A stretch of DNA of 12,251 nucleotides, from the NCBI GenBank assembly GCA_027344745.1, contig DAHWIS010000005.1, positions 1-12,251 on the forward strand. Direction: 5' to 3'. Below are positions 6,983 to 12,251 of the stretch, one piece after another. The position numbers were made by a program, and so were the translations under genes. The stretch is from Microcaldota archaeon (GTDB lineage: Archaea; Micrarchaeota; Micrarchaeia; Micrarchaeales; Micrarchaeaceae). Each line of letters starts with the position of its first letter. Position 1 is the stretch's first letter. The notes beneath the pieces were generated by a model. It was not told the origin of the DNA and ran no database searches. It saw only the letters and a list, made by a program, of their open reading frames with translations.

Positions 6983-7153
6983 ATAGCTAATGTATTACCA
7001 GGTAAGACTTGCGTATCTTGCGGCAGGCTGACACACGAATATACGGAATTCCTGTGCCCGAAGTGCGGCAAAGGCGTTATAATAAGATGCGACCACTGCA
7101 GGAAGATAACAAATATTTATAGATGCACTGAGTGCGGATTTGGGGGACCATAA
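6983..7153 (+). CDS. Small two-zinc-ribbon protein (COG2888 type), start unclear
   Basis: About 50 residues with four CxxC pairs: CVSC, CPKC, CDHC and CTEC, ending in CGFGGP. This is the layout of the archaeal Zn-ribbon proteins predicted to act in translation, which are commonly encoded beside aEF1B, as here. The stop TAA shares its last base with the aEF1B ATG at 7153. The frame is open upstream to a TAG at 6945-6947, but contains no ATG, GTG or TTG before the first Cys codon (7010). GGTGAT at 6974-6979 is a good ribosome binding site, and ATG at 6990 follows it, but that ATG is one base out of frame. The given left end is the in-frame ATA nearest that site and is a placeholder. Translation from a non-standard codon, or one missing base between 6990 and 7010, would explain it. 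Family call strong, start unresolved. Confidence 0.8.
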   Translation: MANVLPGKTCVSCGRLTHEYTEFLCPKCGKGVIIRCDHCRKITNIYRCTECGFGGP

Positions 7154-7401
7154 TGTCGAAAGTAGGTATAGTTTATAAAGTGTACCCTAAAGAGGGCGAA
7201 ATGGATAACGCCAGGGAAAACATAAAGAAGGAATACGCCCCGGCTAGCATAGAATCGGAGGATGTAGCTTTCGGAATAAAAGTGCTCAAGGTGTTCTTCA
7301 AATTTGATGACAGCGATCCAAACATGCAGGATATGGAGGACAAGTTGAAAAAAATTGATGGCGTAAGCGAAGTAGAGGTTTCCGAAGAAAGCCTGCTTTG
7401 A
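7153..7401 (+). CDS. ef1b: Translation elongation factor aEF1B (EF-1 beta)
   Basis: The guanine-nucleotide exchange factor that reloads aEF1A with GTP during translation. The product has 82 residues, close to the usual 85-90 for archaeal aEF1B. Characteristic parts are VGIVYKVYP at 4-12 (first strand), EDVAFGIKVLKV at 36-47 (the conserved AFG-x-K-x-L-K block) and KIDGVSEVEV at 67-76 near the end. An upstream GTG at 7132 is in frame but lies inside the zinc-ribbon gene. ATG at 7153 overlaps that gene's stop (TAATG) and has a G-run at 7142-7146 as ribosome binding site, so the two are probably translationally coupled. Confidence 0.93.
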   Translation: MSKVGIVYKVYPKEGEMDNARENIKKEYAPASIESEDVAFGIKVLKVFFKFDDSDPNMQDMEDKLKKIDGVSEVEVSEESLL

Positions 7402-7426
7402 CTTCCTTTCATCTCTTCTCCTTTCC
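7402..7426 (+). terminator. Polypyrimidine tract after aEF1B, possible terminator
   Basis: Directly after the aEF1B stop come 25 bases of which 24 are pyrimidines, with several T-runs. Archaeal termination often occurs at T-rich tracts without a hairpin, and the next gene has its own TATA-like box at 7437. The longest T-run is only three, so the call is tentative. Confidence 0.3.
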
Positions 7427-7436
7427 AGAGTTAATG

Positions 7437-7467
7437 ATTTATAGTTAATTTGCACTATCAATAGTGC
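7437..7467 (+). promoter_or_regulatory. Rad50 promoter with a palindromic operator candidate
   Basis: A TATA-like ATTTATAG (7437-7444) predicts a start site near 7467. Between them lies the inverted repeat GCACTAT-CA-ATAGTGC (7452-7467), a perfect 7-bp stem around two bases. Archaeal repressors often bind between the TATA box and start site, so this is a natural operator position. The leader to ATG 7490 would be about 22 bases and lacks a clear ribosome binding site. Confidence 0.45.
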
Positions 7468-7489
7468 GTTTAGCGCAGCGGCGAAGCAA

Positions 7490-9790
7490 ATGATACGCTC
7501 CATAGAACTCATTAACTGGAAGACGCACAAGGACACGCGCTTGGGATTCCAGCAGGGTGTCAATGTCTTACTGGGAGTTATGGGCGCCGGCAAGAGTTCG
7601 ATAATGGATGCAATATCGTTCGCCTTTTTCGGCACTTTTCCTGCATTGAAGCAATCAAGGGTCAAGATAGATGACATACCCACCAACAGGCCGACATTTG
7701 AAGACAAAGCGGAAGTGGAGCTTGCGTTTGACATAGGCGACGATGTCTACGTAGTAAAAAGAACCCTTAAACGCGGCAAAAGCAGCGAAGCTTTGATAGA
7801 GAAGAACGGCGCGTACTTGCAGACGCAGCCGGAGAGGGTTAATGAAGAGATAGAGTTATTGCTTAAGATAGACTATGATACGTTTTCACGGGCCATATAT
7901 GCAGAACAGAATCGCCTTGATTATTTTTTGGAGTTGAGAAAGGGCGAGAGGAAGAAGGAGATTGACGAGATGCTGGGGCTTGACCATTTCACCACGGTGG
8001 AGGAGAATGTTACATCCCTGATAAACAACGTAAAAGGGCTTCTCAAGGAGGATGAACGCATAATCCAAAACGCCGACGTCAAGGCGCTTAAGGAGCAGTT
8101 TGCATCTCTCGCCGGAGAACTGAAAAAGCTTGATGCTGAAACCGCTGAAATCGATAAGGAGCATGCCGCATTAAAAGCGAAAAAACTTGCGCAGGCGTCA
8201 AAATTATCCGAAATGAAAAAAGCATATGCAGAAAAGGTAGAGTTTAAAGATCGCGCGACACAGGTAAAAAGCAGGATAACCACATTAGACGAGGAATTTA
8301 AGCGCATCGAATCCTTAGGCATAAACCCGAAGATAAGCGGCGAAATAGATGAATTGTCAAAAAAAGAATCGGATCTCAATTCTAGCATAAACGAACTTAG
8401 ACGTTCGCAACAGAAACTCACAACAAGCGTGGCAGGATTGAATGAAAGGATAAAAATTAACGAGAAGAAGGAATCGGATTATAGGAATATGGAAAAAGAT
8501 TTGAAGGAGCTTAATTCGCAGGATATTGAAAAACGTGTAGACGAGAACACATTACGGGTGCAGGATGCCATGAATGAGATGGCAAAGAACAGCACGCGAT
8601 CGGATGAGATAAAGGAGTGGATCAAGGAGCTCCAGAAGCATCTAAGCAAATGCCCGGTATGCGAACGCGAGTTGGACGAAAGCCTAAGGGTTCAGCTCCT
8701 TAAGGGAAAGGAGGACTTGCTCAAAGAAATAGGTGAACGCAATGTAAAGATCAGGGGTGAGATAGACATCAGAAGTTTGGAGATTAAGAAACTAAACGCG
8801 CTTCATGACAAGATCAAGCTTCTCAGGAGCAAAATTTCCGAGCACAACGACTTAGACATAGACATAGAGAAGGATAAAAAGGCACTGGAAAGCGCCAATG
8901 CAGAACTTTCAAACATTACAAAAAAGATAGATGAGGAGGACAAGGAGCATAAAGCCCTGTCCAAACGGCTTGAGCAGGAGAGGATGATGCTGGAAAAACT
9001 GGAACGGATGCAGAAAATTTCGCTTGAGATGAAGCAGGATAATGAGAAGCTTGCGAAGATAAACGAAATGCTGAAGTCCATGCAGATAGACCAGGGCAGC
9101 ATCGATGCGGCACAGAAAGAGTTTACAGATATAAGCACAAGATTCAGCGCTTTGGTGTCAAAACTTGAAAGCAACGCCAAATTCAGAGACAGCTTATCAA
9201 GGCAGATTGATGAGAAGAAAAAGGGCCTTGCCTTGGTTGAAGAGGTAGATGCTAGGCTCAAATCAAGGGCGGCACTTATCGACAACCTTAGCAAATTCAA
9301 GACAGCACTTATAGACACGGAGGTTTTCCTTAGGACACAGCTTGTATCATCCATCAATGCGCTCATGCAAAACCTTTGGCAGGGACTTTATCCGTATTCC
9401 GATTACCCCGCGCTGCTGCTCAATGCGCACAAGGACGACTATGTTCTTGAGGCCAACCTGAACATAGATGGCAATGAAATTTGGGTACCTATAGACACAG
9501 TTGCAAGCGGGGGCGAGAGGAGCGTGGCCTGCCTTACCCTTAGAATAGCCATGGGCATGGTCATAGTGCCCAACTTAAGATGGCTGATACTTGACGAACC
9601 AACCCACAATCTTGACAACGCAGGCATACAAAGGCTCATAGAGGTATTCAGTAACACGCTTCCGGAGATAGTAGAACAGATATTCATAATAACGCATGAC
9701 GATGATTTGAAGCAGATAAATTCTGCAAGAGTTTACACACTTGAAAGGGATAAGGGCACAAATGGGACCACCAATGCAATAGAGGCATGA
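7490..9790 (+). CDS. rad50: DNA repair ATPase Rad50
   Basis: The SMC-like ATPase that with Mre11 tethers and processes DNA double-strand ends. The 766 residues contain the full architecture: Walker A GVMGAGKSS (29-37), Q-loop Gln140 (AEQNRLDYF), a coiled coil (about 170-385), the zinc hook CPVC (388-391), the returning coiled coil (about 395-620), signature SGGERS (673-678), Walker B LILDEP (699-704) with Asp702 and Glu703, D-loop Asp near 708, and His736 in the H-loop (ITHDDD). It is on the short side: many archaeal Rad50 proteins have 850-1000 residues, so the coils are shortened. The Walker A asparagine usual in G-x-N-G-x-G-K is Met31. No mre11, herA or nurA gene is adjacent, unlike the common archaeal cluster. 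A TATA-like box and palindrome lie just upstream. Confidence 0.95.
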   Translation: MIRSIELINWKTHKDTRLGFQQGVNVLLGVMGAGKSSIMDAISFAFFGTFPALKQSRVKIDDIPTNRPTFEDKAEVELAFDIGDDVYVVKRTLKRGKSSEALIEKNGAYLQTQPERVNEEIELLLKIDYDTFSRAIYAEQNRLDYFLELRKGERKKEIDEMLGLDHFTTVEENVTSLINNVKGLLKEDERIIQNADVKALKEQFASLAGELKKLDAETAEIDKEHAALKAKKLAQASKLSEMKKAYAEKVEFKDRATQVKSRITTLDEEFKRIESLGINPKISGEIDELSKKESDLNSSINELRRSQQKLTTSVAGLNERIKINEKKESDYRNMEKDLKELNSQDIEKRVDENTLRVQDAMNEMAKNSTRSDEIKEWIKELQKHLSKCPVCERELDESLRVQLLKGKEDLLKEIGERNVKIRGEIDIRSLEIKKLNALHDKIKLLRSKISEHNDLDIDIEKDKKALESANAELSNITKKIDEEDKEHKALSKRLEQERMMLEKLERMQKISLEMKQDNEKLAKINEMLKSMQIDQGSIDAAQKEFTDISTRFSALVSKLESNAKFRDSLSRQIDEKKKGLALVEEVDARLKSRAALIDNLSKFKTALIDTEVFLRTQLVSSINALMQNLWQGLYPYSDYPALLLNAHKDDYVLEANLNIDGNEIWVPIDTVASGGERSVACLTLRIAMGMVIVPNLRWLILDEPTHNLDNAGIQRLIEVFSNTLPEIVEQIFIITHDDDLKQINSARVYTLERDKGTNGTTNAIEA

Positions 9791-9823
9791 TTTTTATGCG
9801 GCTGCACATGTTTCCGGTTTTGC

Positions 9824-9831
9824 TTTAAATA
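9824..9831 (+). promoter_or_regulatory. TATA-like box of the isocitrate dehydrogenase gene
   Basis: TTTAAATA in the 73-base gap after rad50. The predicted start site near 9854 leaves about ten bases before ATG 9864, including GTGAT at 9856-9860. This suggests icd is transcribed separately from rad50. Confidence 0.45.
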
Positions 9832-9863
9832 TGTTGTTTCGCATCTAGTTATAGCGTGATAAA

Positions 9864-11075
9864 ATGGATAAAATAGAATTCAAGGATGGACGATTCACAG
9901 TATCAGATATGCCTTCGATACTTTATGCCCTGGGCGACGGCATCGGTCCGGAGATTACACGTGCATCTATGGGCGTAATAGACACAGCTGTAGAAAAAGC
10001 GTACAAGGGCAAAAAGAAGATAGAATGGAGGGAGGTGTCCGCAGGCGAAGAGGCTGAGAAAAAGGCCGGGAATAGACTGCCCGAGGAGACATTGGAAGCC
10101 ATAAAGGAGCACAGGCTGCTTTTTAAGGGGCCATTGGAGACCCCGGTAGGCAAGGGTTTCAGGTCGTTGAACGTTACGATAAGGTTGATGATGGATCTGT
10201 ACGCAAATATAAGGCCGGTAAAATATTTCAAGGGACTGGAAAGCCCTTTGAGGGATCCCGAAAAAGTGGATTTAGTAGTATTTAGGGAAAACACCGACGA
10301 CTTGTATACGGGCATAGAGTGGCAGGCAAACAGCAATGAAGCCAAAAAATTGAAAGCGTTCCTAAACGATTCGATGAACGTGAGGATATCTGACGATTCG
10401 GGCGTAGGCATAAAACCAATGAGCAGAATGAAGACCCAGAGGATAACGCGCATGGCCATAAAGTACGCACTTCAGAACAAACGGAGATCGGTCACCATAA
10501 TGCACAAAGGCAACATAATGAAGTATACGGAAGGCGCATTCAGGGAATGGGCTTACGAAACCGCAGTAAACGAATTTAGGGACGATATAGTCACCGAGGA
10601 AGAATTATACTCTAATTACAACGGTACGATGCCAAGCGGCAAGTTGCTCATAAATGACAGGATAGCAGACAATATGTTCCAGCAGGTGATAGCAAAACCG
10701 AGCCTTTACGATGTGATCCTTGCGCCCAACCTCAATGGCGATTATATATCGGATGCTGCGGGGGCACTTATAGGTGACATAGGAGTATTGGGCAGTGCCA
10801 ACATAGGAGATACCGGAGGCATGTTTGAAGCGGTTCACGGCACTGCGCCGAAATACGCAGGGAAAAACGTCGCAAACCCCATGGGCATGATAAAGGCCGG
10901 CACGCTGATGCTGGAATTCATCGGATGGACAGAAGCAAAGGATATCATAGACAATGCCCTAGCCAAAGCGATTAGTACAAAAAAGGTAACGCAGGATATC
11001 GCAAGATTTATGGGCGTAGAACCGTTGGGCACAAAGGAATTCGCAGAGACCATAATGGGATTTATCAGAGAATAA
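9864..11075 (+). CDS. icd: Isocitrate dehydrogenase, NADP-type
   Basis: Oxidatively decarboxylates isocitrate to 2-oxoglutarate in the TCA cycle. The 403 residues align through their length with the E. coli-type enzyme. Substrate residues are Ser101 and Asn103 (RSLNVTIR), Arg107, Arg117 and Arg141, with catalytic Tyr148 (ENTDDLYTG) and Lys215 (HKGNIMK) and metal-binding Asp293 and Asp297 (NLNGDYISD). The cofactor loop HGTAPKYAG (325-333) carries Lys330-Tyr331, the pair typical of NADP-dependent enzymes; Arg381 also matches. The position of E. coli Tyr391 is Gln377, so specificity may be less strict. The related homoisocitrate and isopropylmalate dehydrogenases lack this combination. It has its own promoter-like box and converges on the PDO gene. 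Confidence 0.95.
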   Translation: MDKIEFKDGRFTVSDMPSILYALGDGIGPEITRASMGVIDTAVEKAYKGKKKIEWREVSAGEEAEKKAGNRLPEETLEAIKEHRLLFKGPLETPVGKGFRSLNVTIRLMMDLYANIRPVKYFKGLESPLRDPEKVDLVVFRENTDDLYTGIEWQANSNEAKKLKAFLNDSMNVRISDDSGVGIKPMSRMKTQRITRMAIKYALQNKRRSVTIMHKGNIMKYTEGAFREWAYETAVNEFRDDIVTEEELYSNYNGTMPSGKLLINDRIADNMFQQVIAKPSLYDVILAPNLNGDYISDAAGALIGDIGVLGSANIGDTGGMFEAVHGTAPKYAGKNVANPMGMIKAGTLMLEFIGWTEAKDIIDNALAKAISTKKVTQDIARFMGVEPLGTKEFAETIMGFIRE

Positions 11076-11077
11076 GA

Positions 11078-11099
11078 GATTAGATCGGCAGACCTAATC
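11078..11099. terminator. Small hairpin between convergent icd and PDO genes
   Basis: GATTAG (11078-11083) and CTAATC (11094-11099) pair around ten bases in the 36-base gap between two converging genes. A hairpin there could serve both strands, but the stem has only six pairs and no T-run follows. Confidence 0.25.
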
Positions 11100-11111
11100 C
11101 ATGCGCCCGCA

Positions 11112-11762
11112 TCATTTTGCTGCATTCATCACATACTCAAGGAACTTCTCTTCTGGCTGGGCGCCTTCGAATGACACATCGTCGTTTATCACTATTTTTG
11201 GCACCGCCATGACCTTGAATTTTTCCGACAGCTGCATGAACTCCGAAGACTCTATCATACTGCCCGTTATGAACTTGCTCTCCATAGCAAACTGATGGGC
11301 CAGCCTCACCGCTTTCGGGCACCATGGGCACGTAGGGGTCACGAACACCTTTATGTCTACGGGTTTCTTCAACTCCTTTAGCCTTTCCTTTGTTGTATTG
11401 GACAACCTGGTAATGCCTTTGGATGCATCGACTATGTCTTCGAGAAGCGATGCGAATTCGTACCCTGCAGGAATTCCAAAATAGATTGCGTTGTATACCC
11501 TGCTACCACCAATAATCAGTGCCGGGACCTTGTCTATGCCGAGGAACTTTGCCTCCTTCTGCGATTTGTTTATGTCGTATTCGACAAGCTTTATGCGGCT
11601 GTCAGCAGATACCAGTTCTTTGAGCAGTTCTCTAGTTTCGTTGCAATATTCGCATGCCTCCTTCTTGTCGTCATAAAAGAGCATCAGATTTACGTCTCCC
11701 TTGAGGTCCTTCTGAAACATTTCCTTTATGGCTTTTATGTCGTCGTTTTTAAGATATGCCAC
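11112..11762 (-). CDS. Protein disulfide oxidoreductase (PDO, glutaredoxin-like)
   Basis: A two-domain thioredoxin-fold oxidoreductase that makes or isomerises protein disulfides in archaea, usually in the cytoplasm. Numbering from the TTG at 11774, the N-terminal domain carries CEYC (41-44) with cis-Pro84 (KVPA), and the C-terminal domain carries CPWC (149-152) in FVTPTCPWCP with cis-Pro192 (AVPK). The linker FGIPAGYEFASLLEDIVD (99-116) is highly typical. There is no signal peptide. I choose GTG at 11762 (residue 5 in that numbering, giving 216 residues) because GGTGA lies five bases before it and the N-terminus then matches known family members. TTG 11774 or GTG 11771 are alternatives. A TATA-like box at 11815-11808 fits a short leader. 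The second active site (CPWC rather than CPYC) is a mild variant. Confidence 0.92.
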   Translation of the reverse strand: MAYLKNDDIKAIKEMFQKDLKGDVNLMLFYDDKKEACEYCNETRELLKELVSADSRIKLVEYDINKSQKEAKFLGIDKVPALIIGGSRVYNAIYFGIPAGYEFASLLEDIVDASKGITRLSNTTKERLKELKKPVDIKVFVTPTCPWCPKAVRLAHQFAMESKFITGSMIESSEFMQLSEKFKVMAVPKIVINDDVSFEGAQPEEKFLEYVMNAAK

Positions 11763-11807
11763 ATTAGTCACCAATGAGATTAACTACATTCCTTTTGCAG
11801 GTACGCG

Positions 11808-11815
11808 TATTTAAA
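11808..11815 (-). promoter_or_regulatory. TATA-like box of the PDO gene
   Basis: TTTAAATA on the minus strand, about 50 bases before GTG 11762. The predicted start site near 11785 leaves a leader of about 22 bases containing the GGTGA ribosome binding site (11772-11768). Confidence 0.45.
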
Positions 11816-11820
11816 CAAGG

Positions 11821-11841
11821 TGCACTGAAAAATGCAGTGCA
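11821..11841. repeat. Perfect 7-bp inverted repeat between ftsZ and the PDO promoter
   Basis: TGCACTG (11821-11827) and CAGTGCA (11835-11841) pair exactly around seven bases. It begins six bases past the ftsZ stop and ends five bases before the PDO TATA-like box. It may be an ftsZ terminator hairpin (on the minus strand the loop is CATTTTT) or an operator for the PDO gene. Confidence 0.45.
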
Positions 11842-11847
11842 GTAAAA

Positions 11848-12251
11848 TTACAATGCATCGATACCCAAGCCTTTCTTTTCGCCCTTTTGGCTCGATTGGC
11901 CCATTATCTCTGGGCTTTTGACGCCGGTGAATATAGCAATGACCTCTATCTTGCCGTTGTACGCAGGGTCAATCCTCGCGCCCCATAGCACGTTGGCGGT
12001 TGGAGCCGCCATCTCGGTAAGTTTCCTGCCTACCTCGTTTGCTTCGCCCAGCGTCATGTCCTCTCCGCCTGTTATGTGTACGAGCACACCGGTTGCACCC
12101 TCATAATCGACATCAAGAAGTTTGTTCCTTAGTGTATCTTCCACTACCTCGTCTACCTTGTTAGTGCCTTTACCTTCGCCTATGCTTATCATTGCTATTC
12201 CACCGCTGTTCATTATGCTCTTTACATCGGCAAAATCCAGATTTATGAAGC
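11848..12251 (-). CDS. ftsZ: Cell division GTPase FtsZ, C-terminal part (5' end outside window)
   Basis: The tubulin-like GTPase that forms the division ring. Only the last 133 codons are inside the window. They begin FINLDFADVKSIM, the T7 (synergy) loop whose Asp residues complete the GTPase site of the next subunit. Then come GIAMISIGEG, LLDVDYEGATGVLVHITGGEDMTL (split strand/helix elements of the C-terminal domain), NVLWGARID and FTGVKSPEIM, the last being typical of archaeal FtsZ. A short charged linker ends in GLGIDAL, which could be the C-terminal partner-binding peptide, as archaeal FtsZ tails bind SepF; that role is inference. Whether it is FtsZ1 or FtsZ2 cannot be settled without the N-terminal half. 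The stop is at 11850-11848. Confidence 0.95.
   Translation of the reverse strand, partial: FINLDFADVKSIMNSGGIAMISIGEGKGTNKVDEVVEDTLRNKLLDVDYEGATGVLVHITGGEDMTLGEANEVGRKLTEMAAPTANVLWGARIDPAYNGKIEVIAIFTGVKSPEIMGQSSQKGEKKGLGIDAL

Noticed and set aside
7132..7152. GTG start extending aEF1B seven codons upstream
   Set aside because: It lies inside the zinc-ribbon gene, and the extension has no counterpart in the family. ATG 7153 gives the normal N-terminus.
7921..9366. Long minus-strand open frames opposite rad50
   Set aside because: Ser/Phe-rich shadows of the Lys/Glu-rich coiled-coil coding strand, with no domain or start signal.
1..12251. CRISPR arrays, insertion sequences, toxin-antitoxin pairs or other defence systems
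   Set aside because: No regularly spaced direct repeats, transposase, paired terminal repeats or recognisable defence proteins were seen. Rad50 is a repair protein here, not evidence of a defence cassette.

Overview
The window comes from an archaeon. The evidence is aEF1B paired with its usual two-zinc-ribbon partner, archaeal-type Rad50, TruD, protein disulfide oxidoreductase and FtsZ, together with TATA-type promoters and GGTG-type ribosome binding sites. Genes are short and tightly packed, base composition is intermediate, and ATA (Ile) and AGG (Arg) codons are used heavily. With a TCA-cycle isocitrate dehydrogenase this fits a small-genome DPANN lineage such as Micrarchaeota (ARMAN-like). 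That placement is inference: there is no rRNA or tRNA here to confirm it.

Layout. (1) Positions 1-151 lead into an SDR oxidoreductase on the minus strand (152-952). (2) Positions 953-1414 hold no intact gene. They contain a decayed minus-strand reading frame (972-1217) with its own TATA-like box, a perfect 8-bp inverted repeat (1294-1314), and the promoter of the next gene. (3) A tight plus-strand group follows: NAD kinase-like protein (1415), HPP-family membrane protein (2206), tRNA pseudouridine synthase TruD (2790), and a four-TM protein with a PLD-like cytoplasmic domain (4056). (4) A heavily sequon-decorated, membrane-anchored outward-facing Lon-like (S16) serine protease lies at 5109-6941. 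(5) A translation pair follows, a two-zinc-ribbon protein (about 6983-7153) and aEF1B (7153-7401). The zinc-ribbon gene has no canonical in-frame start codon. (6) Rad50 (7490-9790) has a palindrome between its TATA box and predicted start site, and isocitrate dehydrogenase follows (9864-11075). (7) On the minus strand are a protein disulfide oxidoreductase (11112-11762) and the 3' end of ftsZ (11848 to beyond the window edge).

How they work together. Most of this is housekeeping: cofactor supply (an NAD kinase-like protein making NADP+, an NADP-type isocitrate dehydrogenase and probably an NADP(H)-using SDR), tRNA modification, translation elongation, double-strand-break repair, disulfide formation and cell division. 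I found no CRISPR array, insertion sequence, toxin-antitoxin pair or recognisable defence cassette. The least ordinary items are the surface Lon-like protease, the TM/PLD-like fusion, the startless zinc-ribbon gene, the interrupted frame at 972-1217, and three inverted repeats placed at gene boundaries or promoters.
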